A stretch of 64,000 nucleotides of DNA, taken from contig NZ_FOZW01000016.1 in NCBI RefSeq assembly GCF_900116195.1, positions 48,385 through 112,384 on the forward strand, in the 5' to 3' direction. Shown here piece by piece: positions 8,186 to 18,768 of the stretch. This stretch comes from Alloyangia pacifica. GTDB lineage: Bacteria; Pseudomonadota; Alphaproteobacteria; Rhodobacterales; Rhodobacteraceae. The notes under the pieces were generated by a model. That model searched no databases. It was not told where the DNA came from and saw nothing but the letters and a program-made list of their open reading frames with translations. The position numbers and the translations under genes are program-made. The stretch's first letter is position 1; the number at the start of each line of letters is the position of its first letter.

Positions 8186-9468
8186 GCGCGCAGGCCCCGG
8201 ACCGGCCCGAGGGACTCTCGGCCTATGTCGCGGTAACGGCGGCCTATTGGGCCTTCATGCTCACCGACGGCGCGCTGCGCATGCTGGTGCTGCTGCATTT
8301 CCACAGCCTCGGCTTCTCGCCGGTACAACTGGCGTATCTCTTCGTGCTCTACGAGATCGCGGGGATGGTCACCAACCTCTCGGCAGGCTGGATCGCGGCG
8401 CGCTTCGGGCTGACCTCGACGCTTTACGCGGGGCTGTCGCTGCAGGTGGTGGCGCTGCTGGCGCTGACGCAGCTCGATCCGGCGTGGAGCATTGCCGCCT
8501 CGGTCGCCTTTGTGATGTGCGTGCAGGGGGCCTCGGGCGTGGCCAAGGATCTCGCGAAGATGTCCTCCAAGTCAGCCGTCAAGTTGCTGGCGCCCTCCGA
8601 GGGCGGCGGGCTGTTTCGCTGGGTGGCGCTGCTGACCGGTTCGAAGAACGCGGTGAAGGGGCTCGGCTTCCTGCTCGGCGCGGCATTGCTGGCAACGCTC
8701 GGGTTTACTTGGGCGGTGTTGGCCATGGCGCTGGTGCTGCTGCTTATCCTGATCGCCGTGGCGCTCTTCATGCCTTCTGGGCTGCCGAAGGGGCGCAAGG
8801 GGGCGAAATTCTCCGAGGTCTTCTCGAAGTCGGCCAATGTGAACTGGCTGTCGGCGGCGCGGGTGTTCCTCTTCGGCGCGCGTGACGTGTGGTTCGTGGT
8901 GGGCATCCCGATCTATTTCTACGCGGTGCTCTCGGACGGGAGCGAGGCGGGCAACCGCGCGGCCTTCTTCATGATCGGCACCTTCATGGCGGTCTGGATG
9001 ATCCTCTACGGTGCGGTGCAGGCGGCGGCGCCGCGTATCCTGCGCGCCAAGGCGCGTCCCGAGGGCGAGTTGATCCATGCCGCGCGCGGCTGGGCCGCGG
9101 CGCTCTTCGTGGTGCCGGCGGTGCTGACCGTGGCGGTGCTGCTCTCGCCGACACCGGAGGCGTGGTTGACGGGGGTTCTGGTGATCGGGCTTCTGGTTTT
9201 CGGCGCGATCTTCGCGGTGAATTCCTCGCTGCATTCCTACCTGATTCTCGCTTTCACCAAGTCCGAGCGTGTGACCATGGATGTCGGCTTCTACTACATG
9301 GCGAACGCGGCAGGTCGGCTGATCGGCACGCTGCTGTCGGGGCTGACCTACCAGATCGGAGGCCTCCCGCTGGTGCTGGGCACGGCGGCGGCGATGGTGG
9401 CGCTGGCGGCGCTGCTCTCGGGACGCTTGAGTGCCGAGGTGCAGGACGCGAGTGAGCTTGGCGCGTAG
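8182..9468 (+). CDS. arsJ: ArsJ organoarsenical efflux permease (MFS)
   Basis: A 428-residue major facilitator protein with about 12 hydrophobic segments. It opens with [27 protein letters not shown], typical of ArsJ, and has the motif-A-like loop [12 protein letters not shown] between the second and third helices. The GTG at 8182 is chosen because it overlaps the GAPDH stop (GTGA); longer in-frame extensions fall inside the GAPDH gene. It exports 1-arseno-3-phosphoglycerate made by the neighbouring GAPDH, which protects against arsenate. A hairpin at 9535 closes the operon. Confidence 0.93.
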   Translation: MSAQAPDRPEGLSAYVAVTAAYWAFMLTDGALRMLVLLHFHSLGFSPVQLAYLFVLYEIAGMVTNLSAGWIAARFGLTSTLYAGLSLQVVALLALTQLDPAWSIAASVAFVMCVQGASGVAKDLAKMSSKSAVKLLAPSEGGGLFRWVALLTGSKNAVKGLGFLLGAALLATLGFTWAVLAMALVLLLILIAVALFMPSGLPKGRKGAKFSEVFSKSANVNWLSAARVFLFGARDVWFVVGIPIYFYAVLSDGSEAGNRAAFFMIGTFMAVWMILYGAVQAAAPRILRAKARPEGELIHAARGWAAALFVVPAVLTVAVLLSPTPEAWLTGVLVIGLLVFGAIFAVNSSLHSYLILAFTKSERVTMDVGFYYMANAAGRLIGTLLSGLTYQIGGLPLVLGTAAAMVALAALLSGRLSAEVQDASELGA

Positions 9469-9534
9469 GGGCACGCCCGACCCGGGGCTGGTCGCCCCGC
9501 GCCATCGGTCGCAGATACAAGCGCTCCGACAAGA

Positions 9535-9561
9535 AAGGCCCGGGCACATCGCCCGGGCCTT
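9535..9561. terminator. Bidirectional terminator between arsJ and the RND operon
   Basis: Arms AAGGCCCGGGC and GCCCGGGCCTT with a 5-nt ACATC loop lie between two convergent genes. The outward T/A runs fit termination in both directions. Confidence 0.85.
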
Positions 9562-9581
9562 CTGCAGTTCATGGCAACGTC

Positions 9582-12500
9582 TCACACCACCGGCGGCGTC
9601 CGTCCCCGGTGGATCTTCTCGCGCAGGCCCTGGATGATCTTGAAGAACACCGGCCCGAAGATGGCGCCCAGCACGGCCGAGGCGATGGCCCCGCCGAAGA
9701 CCGCCAGCCCCAGCGAAACCCGGCTCGCCGAGCCCGCACCCGAGGCGATGACCAGCGGGTAGACCCCGACTGCGAAGGCCAGCACCGTCATCATCACCGG
9801 GCGGAAGCGCAGCCTGGCCGATTGCATCGCCGCCTCGTGCAGCTCCAGCTCCGCCGCCTCGCGCTGCTGCTTGCCGAACTCGACGATCAGGATCGCCGTC
9901 TTCGCCGCCAGCGCGATCAGCATCAAGAGGCCGATCTGCCCGTAGAGACTGAGCGGCTCGCCCGCGATCCGCAGTGACACCAAGGCTCCCAGCACCGCGA
10001 AGGGCACCGTGAGCAGCACCGCCACCGGTGTCAGGAAACTCTCGTAGAGCGCCGCGAGGAAGAGGAAGGTGAACACCAGGCTCAGCCCCAGCGCGATCGG
10101 CACCGCGTTGCCCGAGGCGCGTTCCTCGCGCGACGATCCGGTCCATTCGTAGCGGAAGCCCTCGGGCAGGGCGGTTCCGGCGACCGTTTCGAAACTGTCC
10201 ATCGCGTTGCCCGTGCTGAAGCCGCCGGCGCTGTTGGGAATGCCGGTGACCGTGGCCGAATTGTAGGTGTTGTAGCGATATAGCACGTCCGGCCCGGTGG
10301 TGGGCACCGGGGTCACCACGGTCGAGAGCGGCACCATGCCGCCCTCGCGGTTGCGCACGTAGAGCGTGTCGAAGGCGCGCTCGTTCTGGCGGTATTGCGC
10401 GTCGGCCTGGATCATCACCCGGTAGGATTGGCCGAAGACGTTGAAGTCGTTGATGTAGAGTGCGCCAAGCTGGGCCTGCAGCGTCAGGAAGATGTCCGAG
10501 ACCTGCACCCCCAGCGTCTTGGCCCGCACCCGGTCGATATCCAGGAAGAGCTGCGGCGCGTCGGCCTTGAAGGTAGAATAGGCCAGTGCGATCTCATCCG
10601 CGCCATTGGCCGAGACGAGGAAGCTCTGCAGCGCGGCTGTCATCTCCTGCGGCCCGCGGCCCTGCGTGTCCTCGAGCACGAACGACAGCCCTTCGACCGC
10701 GCCAATGCCCGGCAGGGCGGGCGCGCCGAAGATGATCGTCTTGGCCTCCGGCATGTCGGCGAACTGCTGCGTGAACTTGCGCTGCAGGAACGCCTGGCTG
10801 CTTTCCTCCGTCGTGCGTTCCTTCCATTCCTTGAGCTTGACGATGATCATCCCGGCGTTTGACTGCAGCGCCGAGTTGAGGATCGAGTAGCCGTTCACCG
10901 ACAGCACGTTCTCCACCGCCTCATCCTCGCCGAGCGCATCGGTGAGCCGGTCCATGATCACCTCGGTCCGGTTCAGCGAGGCGCCGGACGGCAGCTGCAC
11001 GTCGACCATGAAGAAGCCCTTGTCCTCGGTCGGGATGAAGCTGGTCGGCGTGGTGGTGAAGAGCGTGTACATGGCAAAGAACAGCGCCGCGACGATGGCG
11101 ATGGCGATGATCGCGTGTTTCGCGAGGAAATCGACAATGGCGGAATAGACCCGCGTCACCCAGTCGAAGCCCTTGTTGAAGCCGCGGATGACGAAATTCG
11201 GATGCATCCCCGGCTTCATCAGCACCGAGGCGAGCGCCGGGCTGAGCGTCAGCGCGTTGACCATCGAGATCAGCACCGAGACGGTGAGCGTCGCGCCGAA
11301 CTGGCTGAACATGCGCCCGGTGATGCCGGGCAGGAGCAGCGTCGGCCCGAAAACCGCCGCCAGCACGAGCGAGGTGGCGACGATGGGGCCCGTCACCTCG
11401 GCCATGGCGCGTTTCGTTGCCTCGACCGAGCCGATCTCGGGGTTCTCGTGCAGGATGCGCTCGACGTTCTCCACCACGATGATCGCATCGTCCACCACCA
11501 GCGCGATGGCGAGGATCAGGGCGAACAGCGTGACCGTGTTGATGGTCATGCCGAAGGCGTAGAGCACCGCCAATGTGCCGATGATCGACACCGGCACGGC
11601 GATGGTCGGGATCAGCGTCGCGCGCACCGAGCCGAGGAAGATGTAGGTCACCGCCACCACCAGCAGGATGGTGAAGATCATGGTGATCACCGTCTCCTCG
11701 AGCGAGGCCTCGATGAACAGCGTGGTGTCATGGCCGATGACGTAATCGACGCCTTCGGGGAAGTATTCCTTCAGCTCCTCCATCTTCTCGCGCACCGCCT
11801 CGGCCACGTCGAGCGAGTTCGCCTCGCTCAGCTTGTAGACCGCCAGCAGCACGCCGGGCTTGTTGTTGAACTCGCCGTAGCCCTTGTAGGCAAAGGCCCC
11901 GAGCTCGATCCGCGCCACGTCGCGCAGGCGGACCACCGAACCCGCGTCATTGGCCGACAGGATGATGTCGCCGAATTCCTCCTCGGTCTCGAGCCGGCCC
12001 TTGGTGGTCAGCACGTATTGGAACTGCGTGTCGTCGGCGGCGGGGGCAGCGCCGAGCGAGCCGACGGCGGCCTGCACGTTCTGCTCCTTTACCGCCAGCA
12101 CGATGTCGTTGACCGTGAGGTTGTGGTTGGCCATCTGCACCGGGTCGAGCCAGGCGCGCATGCCGTAGTCCAGCGCGCCGATGTTCTCGGCGGCGCCGAC
12201 GCCGGCGATGCGCGCCAGCTCGCCCTCGATGTTGATCGAGGCATAGTTGGACAGGAAGAGCCCGTCGAACCGCCCGTCGGGCGAGATGATGTCGACCACC
12301 ATCAGGATGTCGGGGTTGCGCTTGCGCACCCGGATGCCGCGTTGGCGCACCTCGGCGGGCAGCCCCGGCTCGGCCAGCGCCACGCGGTTCTGCACGTCGA
12401 CCTGCGCCAGATCGGCATCAACGCCGGTCTCGAAGGTCACGGTCAGCGTGTAGGAGCCGTCCGAGGCGGCCTTGGATTCCATATAGGCCATACCCTCGGC

Positions 12501-12716
12501 GCCGTTCACCTCGTCTTCGATGGGCGCGGCAACGGCCTGCAGCAGGGTCTCGGCGTCGGCGCCGGGGTAATTGGCGCGTACCACGACTTTCGGCGAGGTG
12601 ATGTCGGGGTATTGGTCGATGGGCATCACGGTCAGCGTCAGTAGGCCGAACAGCGTGATGAGCATGGAAATGACGAAGGCGAACTTGGGCCGCCGGATGA
12701 AAAATAAAGGTCCCAT
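9582..12716 (-). CDS. RND multidrug efflux transporter, HAE1 (AcrB/MexB) family
   Basis: A 1,044-residue inner-membrane proton-driven pump, the usual family length. The N-terminus GPLFFIRRPKFAFVISMLI is the first helix. The proton-relay Asp pair is in LALVVDDAIIVVENVERI near residue 405, and the partner Lys is in LIALAAKTAILIVEFGKQ near residue 935. The periplasmic porter loops carry the usual PNSAG and YEWTGSSREE segments. It is second in an operon after the membrane-fusion protein, 21 nt apart. No TolC-type outer-membrane gene or dedicated regulator is visible, so it probably shares an outer-membrane channel encoded elsewhere. Substrates cannot be predicted. Confidence 0.95.
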   Translation of the reverse strand: MGPLFFIRRPKFAFVISMLITLFGLLTLTVMPIDQYPDITSPKVVVRANYPGADAETLLQAVAAPIEDEVNGAEGMAYMESKAASDGSYTLTVTFETGVDADLAQVDVQNRVALAEPGLPAEVRQRGIRVRKRNPDILMVVDIISPDGRFDGLFLSNYASINIEGELARIAGVGAAENIGALDYGMRAWLDPVQMANHNLTVNDIVLAVKEQNVQAAVGSLGAAPAADDTQFQYVLTTKGRLETEEEFGDIILSANDAGSVVRLRDVARIELGAFAYKGYGEFNNKPGVLLAVYKLSEANSLDVAEAVREKMEELKEYFPEGVDYVIGHDTTLFIEASLEETVITMIFTILLVVAVTYIFLGSVRATLIPTIAVPVSIIGTLAVLYAFGMTINTVTLFALILAIALVVDDAIIVVENVERILHENPEIGSVEATKRAMAEVTGPIVATSLVLAAVFGPTLLLPGITGRMFSQFGATLTVSVLISMVNALTLSPALASVLMKPGMHPNFVIRGFNKGFDWVTRVYSAIVDFLAKHAIIAIAIVAALFFAMYTLFTTTPTSFIPTEDKGFFMVDVQLPSGASLNRTEVIMDRLTDALGEDEAVENVLSVNGYSILNSALQSNAGMIIVKLKEWKERTTEESSQAFLQRKFTQQFADMPEAKTIIFGAPALPGIGAVEGLSFVLEDTQGRGPQEMTAALQSFLVSANGADEIALAYSTFKADAPQLFLDIDRVRAKTLGVQVSDIFLTLQAQLGALYINDFNVFGQSYRVMIQADAQYRQNERAFDTLYVRNREGGMVPLSTVVTPVPTTGPDVLYRYNTYNSATVTGIPNSAGGFSTGNAMDSFETVAGTALPEGFRYEWTGSSREERASGNAVPIALGLSLVFTFLFLAALYESFLTPVAVLLTVPFAVLGALVSLRIAGEPLSLYGQIGLLMLIALAAKTAILIVEFGKQQREAAELELHEAAMQSARLRFRPVMMTVLAFAVGVYPLVIASGAGSASRVSLGLAVFGGAIASAVLGAIFGPVFFKIIQGLREKIHRGRTPPVV

Positions 12717-12737
12717 GAAATTCTCCGCTGCCGGGGC

Positions 12738-13889
12738 TCAGCTGTCGTAGGGTTTCGGCGAGACTGTGATGCCGGGCCGCATGCTCTGCAGCCCCTCGAC
12801 GACCACCTGTTCGCCGTCTTCGAGACCTTCGGTAATGGTCCAGTTCGCGTCGCTGCGGACGCCGACGGTGATGTTGCGGCGTTCGACGGTGTTGTCCGCG
12901 CCGACCACCCAGACGAAATGGCCCTGCTGGTCGAGGCTCACGGCCCGCTGCGGCACCAGAGGGGCCTGGATCGGCTCGATCACCTGGCCGCGGATGGTCA
13001 CGTTCTGGCCTGGTAGCAGCAGGCCGTCGGGGTTGGCAAAGAGCACCCGGGCGGCGATGGTGCCGGTGCTGGCGGCACCGGTGTTGTCCCAGTTCTCGAA
13101 GGTGCCTTTCTCGGGGTAGACCTGCCCGCCGGGAAGGATCGCTTCGAGCTCCAGCGGCGGGATAGACCCCCCGGCCTCTTCGATTTCCAACCGCTTGGCG
13201 AGGAAACCGAAGTAGTTCGACTGGTCGACCAGTCCGACCGCGTAGATCGGATCGAGCGAGACGAGCGTCGCGATGAAGCCGGGCTGGGTCGGGTCGCCGG
13301 GGGCGAAGAGGTCACCGACCGCGAACTGCGGCGCCGAAATACGGCCGCTGAACGGGGCGTAGACCTTGGTGTCGGCGAGGTTTTCCTCTGCCTGGGCAAT
13401 CTGTGCACTGGCCACGTCGACCTGCGCCTGCGCCACGTCGGCCTGGGCCTGGGCGTATTCCACTTCGCGTTGCGAGACGGTGTTGCTGCGCGACAGCTGC
13501 GTGGCCCGGTCGAGGTCGAGGTCGGCCTTGATTGCCGAGGCCTCCGCCTGCTTCAGCGCCGCGTGCGCCTGGGCGAGGGCAATGCGGAAGTCGGTTTCGT
13601 CCATCTCCACCAGCAGGTCACCCTCTTCGACGTAGCTGCCGGCGGTGATGTGCATCGCGGTGATCTGCGCCTGGATCGGCGGGCGGATCGATGCGGTGTT
13701 CAGTGCCTCGATGCGGGCCGGGTGGGTAAAGGAGGGACGGATGCTCTGGGTCTCGACGGTCTGCACCAGAACCGTGGGGCCGGCGGCCGCGGCATCGTCC
13801 TGCGCCAGGGCCGGCGCCATAGGGGTGGAGGCGATGAAAAATGCGCACAGAGATACAGCCGAGAACGACTCAATAAGTCTAATGAACAT
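12738..13889 (-). CDS. RND efflux periplasmic adaptor (membrane-fusion protein)
   Basis: A 383-residue periplasmic adaptor of the AcrA/MexA family. A hydrophobic N-terminal segment (residues about 7-27) ends near ALAQ and acts as signal peptide; no lipobox Cys follows. The lipoyl half-motifs are HITAGSYVEEGDLLVEMD and PFSGRISAPQFAVGDLF. Between them lies an alanine- and glutamine-rich coiled-coil hairpin of roughly residues 100-170. Beta-barrel and membrane-proximal domains follow, ending VVVEGLQSMRPGITV. It links the inner-membrane pump encoded next to an outer-membrane channel. The upstream region to 14148 is shared with the divergent TRAP operon. Confidence 0.94.
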   Translation of the reverse strand: MFIRLIESFSAVSLCAFFIASTPMAPALAQDDAAAAGPTVLVQTVETQSIRPSFTHPARIEALNTASIRPPIQAQITAMHITAGSYVEEGDLLVEMDETDFRIALAQAHAALKQAEASAIKADLDLDRATQLSRSNTVSQREVEYAQAQADVAQAQVDVASAQIAQAEENLADTKVYAPFSGRISAPQFAVGDLFAPGDPTQPGFIATLVSLDPIYAVGLVDQSNYFGFLAKRLEIEEAGGSIPPLELEAILPGGQVYPEKGTFENWDNTGAASTGTIAARVLFANPDGLLLPGQNVTIRGQVIEPIQAPLVPQRAVSLDQQGHFVWVVGADNTVERRNITVGVRSDANWTITEGLEDGEQVVVEGLQSMRPGITVSPKPYDS

Positions 13890-14068
13890 ATCAATGGTCC
13901 TTCCAAGGACGGATCTATGCGCCTGAGTTTACACGAGATGAATGAAATAGCGACCGCGTCTGCACCCTTAGCGCGAGCTTTCGCGCATCGCAGAAGAAGC
14001 AGCTTGAAAATTCACAAGCAGCGTGGGTCGCCGCGATCCTCTGGCCTCACAAACAGCTCTCGAATTTC

Positions 14069-14113
14069 TGTCATACGAAATGATTGACAGTTATCATACA
14101 AGTCATCCATAAA
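14069..14113 (+). promoter_or_regulatory. TRAP operon promoter with GntR-type operator
   Basis: A -35-like TTGACA at 14084-14089 is followed at about 18 bp by a CATAAA -10 candidate. The spacer holds GTTATCATACAA (14090-14101), the reverse complement of TTGTATGATAAC found intact upstream of kduI. A second, weaker copy, TGTCATACGAAA, lies at 14069-14080. An operator inside the promoter spacer is a classical repression layout; the GntR protein encoded at 30083 is the likely binder (inference). Confidence 0.6.
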
Positions 14114-14154
14114 CGCCGCGTAACGTCATATACATCTACAGGGAGGAGATGATG

Positions 14155-15141
14155 ATGTACTTTGCGAAGGCCAAGACGGCGCTGATCGCCGCCACCGCGC
14201 TGAGCGGTCTGCTGGCAGGGGCGGCTCAGGCAGAGACCTGGCGCGCCTGGGCAATTCACCCCGAGGACTATCCGAACGTCGTCGCCATGCAGCAGTTCGC
14301 CGACGAGGTGACCGAGAAGACCGAAGGCCGGATCGAGCCGACCGTCTATGCCAACGGCGTGCTGGGCGCGCAGCCCGACGCCATCGAGCAGGTCCGCGCC
14401 GGTGCCATCGCGGTGGGCAACTTCAACATGGGGCCGATGGGCGAGATCGTTCCGGCGACCAACGTGCTTTCGCTGCCCTTCATCTTCCGAGACGTCGATC
14501 ACATGCACAAGGTGATGGACGGCGAGATCGGCCAGCGCTTCTCGGACGCCCTGTCCGAAGAGGGGCTCGTCGCCCTGTCGTGGATGGATAGCGGCTCGCG
14601 TTCCTTCTACAACACCAAGCACGCCATCGAGACGCCCGCCGACATGGACGGCATGAAGTTCCGCGTTATGAACAACGATCTCTACGTGCAGATGGTCGAC
14701 CAGCTCGGCGGCAACGCAACGCCCATGGCCTACGGCGAGGTCTACCAGTCGCTGAAGACCGGCGTGATCGACGGGGCCGAGAACAACTACCCGTCCTTCG
14801 AGAGTTCGAACCACTACGAGGTGGCGAAGTACTATTCGATCACCAACCACCTGATCATCCCCGAGTGCATCTGCGTCTCGACCAAGGTCTGGGACGGCGT
14901 CTCGGATGAGGACAAGGCGCTCGTGACGGCGGCGGCGGTCTCGGCGGCGGAAACCCAGCGCGAGCTCTGGGCCGAGCGCGAGATGGCATCCAAGCAGAAG
15001 GTGGAAGAGAGCGGCGTGGCGGTGAACGAGGTCTCCGACCCCGCGGCGTTCCAGTCGGCCATGGAGCCGGTCTACACCAAGTTCATCGAGAGCAACCCGG
15101 ATCTGGAAAGCCTGATCCGCGACATCCAGTCGGTCGAGTGA
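14155..15141 (+). CDS. TRAP transporter solute-binding protein, DctP family
   Basis: A roughly 328-residue periplasmic binding protein. Three ATG codons stand in tandem at 14149, 14152 and 14155; the third has the best spacing from GGGAGGAG. The N-terminus is a Sec signal ending near AAQAE. Family features include GAIAVGNFNMGPMGEI, MKFRVMNNDLYVQMVDQLGG (its Arg normally forms the salt bridge with the substrate carboxylate) and GEVYQSLKTGVIDGAENN. It probably binds a hexuronate such as galacturonate, because dctQM and the full galacturonate oxidation pathway follow directly. A strong hairpin after the stop likely boosts its level relative to the membrane subunits. Confidence 0.92.
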   Translation: MYFAKAKTALIAATALSGLLAGAAQAETWRAWAIHPEDYPNVVAMQQFADEVTEKTEGRIEPTVYANGVLGAQPDAIEQVRAGAIAVGNFNMGPMGEIVPATNVLSLPFIFRDVDHMHKVMDGEIGQRFSDALSEEGLVALSWMDSGSRSFYNTKHAIETPADMDGMKFRVMNNDLYVQMVDQLGGNATPMAYGEVYQSLKTGVIDGAENNYPSFESSNHYEVAKYYSITNHLIIPECICVSTKVWDGVSDEDKALVTAAAVSAAETQRELWAEREMASKQKVEESGVAVNEVSDPAAFQSAMEPVYTKFIESNPDLESLIRDIQSVE

Positions 15142-15151
15142 TCTGACGCGC

Positions 15152-15179
15152 GGCGTGTCCCCGCGGGGACACGCCTTTT
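15152..15179 (+). terminator. Hairpin with U tract between dctP and dctQ
   Basis: The arms GGCGTGTCCCC and GGGGACACGCC are followed by TTTTC, a well-formed rho-independent terminator shape inside the operon. It probably acts as a partial terminator or stabiliser that makes the binding protein more abundant than DctQM. Confidence 0.75.
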
Positions 15180-15191
15180 CCGGGAGGCACA

Positions 15192-15695
15192 ATGGCACAG
15201 AGCCAAGAGGCCGGGGCAGGGGCCGTCTATCGCCTGCTCGATCTGCTCTCGCGGATCTGCGTTCTGGTGGCCGGCACCGGCCTCGTCGTCCTGATTGCCA
15301 TCTTCGGCTGGCTGGTCTGGGGCCGCTATATCATGAACGACACCCCGACTTGGGTCGAGCAGCTGGCGCTGATCCTCGTGGTCTGGATCACCTTTCTGGG
15401 TGCCGCCGCCGGTGTCTGGGGCCGCACCCACCTGTCGGTGGATTTCCTGCGCGACGCCTTTCCGGGTCCGATCGCCCTGGCGATGAAATGGCTGGCTCTG
15501 ATCGGCGTGCTGATCTTCGCGATCTGCCTCGGCTGGCAGGGATACATCCTTGCCGAGAACACATGGGGTCGCACCGTGCCGATGCTCGGCATCTCCGAGG
15601 GCATGCGCGCCGTGCCCATGGCGATCTGCGGCGCGCTGAGCGCGCTCTTCACCCTCTATCAAATGACCGAACTGGCGAAGGGCCGCGGGTACTGA
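15192..15695 (+). CDS. TRAP transporter small membrane subunit, DctQ
   Basis: A 167-residue membrane protein with four hydrophobic segments near residues 22-45, 58-78, 95-115 and 135-155. The segment TWVEQLALILVVWITFLGAAAG followed by HLSVDFL matches the DctQ family core. It is the small subunit of the TRAP importer and pairs with DctM. The start at 15192 lies behind GGGAGGCACA, and the dctM ATG begins one base after this stop. Function in hexuronate import is inferred from the operon. Confidence 0.92.
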   Translation: MAQSQEAGAGAVYRLLDLLSRICVLVAGTGLVVLIAIFGWLVWGRYIMNDTPTWVEQLALILVVWITFLGAAAGVWGRTHLSVDFLRDAFPGPIALAMKWLALIGVLIFAICLGWQGYILAENTWGRTVPMLGISEGMRAVPMAICGALSALFTLYQMTELAKGRGY

Positions 15696-15696
15696 C

Positions 15697-16974
15697 ATGG
15701 GTCTGATCATTCTTTTCGGGCTGTTCGCGGGCGGCCTCATCTGCGGCATGCCCGTGGCCTTCGCCATCGGCCTCGCGGCGGTCGGCGGCTTCGTCTACGA
15801 GGGGCTGCCGCTCTTCATCGGCTTCCAGCGCGTGCTCTCGGGCATCTCGGTGTTCTCGCTGCTGGCCATCCCCTTCTTCATCTTCGCCGGCGAGCTGATG
15901 ATGCACGGCGGCATCGCCGGGCGGCTGGTGCGGCTGGCCTCCTCGGCGGTGGGCGCGATGAAGGGCGGGCTCGGCGTGGTCAACGTCGCCTCCTCGATGC
16001 TCTTCGGCGGCATCTCGGGCTCGGCGGTGGCGGACACCTCGGCGCTTGGTTCGATCCTCATCCCGGTGATGAAGGAAAAGGGCTATGACCCCGATTACGC
16101 GGTGAACGTCACGGTGACCTCCTCGGTCGCGGGCGTTGTGATCCCGCCCTCGCACAACATGATCCTCTTTGCCGTGGCGGCGGGCGGCGTGTCGGTGTCG
16201 AAGCTGTTCATCGCGGGCGTGATCCCCGGCATCCTCATGTGCCTCTGCCTCGGCATCGTGGCCTATGCGGTCGCCGTGCGCCGCGGTTACCCGGCCGAAA
16301 CCTTTCCCGGATGGAAGGCGCTCGGCGTCTCGTTCATCGTCGCCCTGCCGGGGCTGATGACCGCGATCATCGTGGTGGGCGGCGTGCTCTCTGGCGTGAT
16401 GACGGTCACCGAGTCCGGCGCTTTCGGGGCGATCTGGGCCATCCTGGTGACCACCTTCGTCTACCGCGAGCTGACCTGGGAGGGCTTCAAGACCGCCGTC
16501 GTCAGCTCGGTGCGCACCACGGCGCTGGTGATGCTGCTGGTGGCGACGGCCTCGGCCTTTTCCTACCTGCTGACGCTCTACCGGGTGCCGGACCTGCTGG
16601 CCAACGCAGTGACCGGCATCTCGGACAACCCGATCGTGATCCTGCTGCTGCTCAACCTGATCCTGCTGGTGCTTGGGATGATCATGGACATGGCGGCGCT
16701 GATCCTGATCTGCACGCCGATCTTCCTGCCAGTTGCGGTGGGGCTCGGGATGGACCCGGTGCAATTCGGCGTGGTGATGATGATGAACCTCGGCCTCGGC
16801 CTCTGCACCCCGCCAGTGGGCGCCTGCCTCTTTGTGGGCTGCGTCGTCGGCGGCGTTCGGATCGAACATGCGGTGAAGACGATCCTGCCGTTCTACGCGG
16901 CGATCCTCGTCGCGCTGCTGCTGGTGACATACGTGCCCGCCTTCTCCATGTTCCTGCCGAGCCTGATGGAGTGA
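15697..16974 (+). CDS. TRAP transporter large membrane subunit, DctM
   Basis: A 425-residue polytopic protein (about 12 hydrophobic segments) of the DctM family, the ion-coupled transport subunit. Visible signatures are GLFAGGLICGMPVAFAIG near the start, IPFFIFAGELM, GGISGSAVADTSALGSILIPVM, TSSVAGVVIPPSHNMILFA and the C-terminal NLGLGLCTPPVGACLFVGC. The last two contain the paired clamshell loops that bind sodium and substrate. Its stop is 5 nt before the uronate dehydrogenase start, tying import directly to galacturonate oxidation. Confidence 0.95.
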   Translation: MGLIILFGLFAGGLICGMPVAFAIGLAAVGGFVYEGLPLFIGFQRVLSGISVFSLLAIPFFIFAGELMMHGGIAGRLVRLASSAVGAMKGGLGVVNVASSMLFGGISGSAVADTSALGSILIPVMKEKGYDPDYAVNVTVTSSVAGVVIPPSHNMILFAVAAGGVSVSKLFIAGVIPGILMCLCLGIVAYAVAVRRGYPAETFPGWKALGVSFIVALPGLMTAIIVVGGVLSGVMTVTESGAFGAIWAILVTTFVYRELTWEGFKTAVVSSVRTTALVMLLVATASAFSYLLTLYRVPDLLANAVTGISDNPIVILLLLNLILLVLGMIMDMAALILICTPIFLPVAVGLGMDPVQFGVVMMMNLGLGLCTPPVGACLFVGCVVGGVRIEHAVKTILPFYAAILVALLLVTYVPAFSMFLPSLME

Positions 16975-16979
16975 GAGAC

Positions 16980-18750
<1,771 letters not shown>

Positions 18751-18768
18751 GGCAGGAAGGCTAGACCG

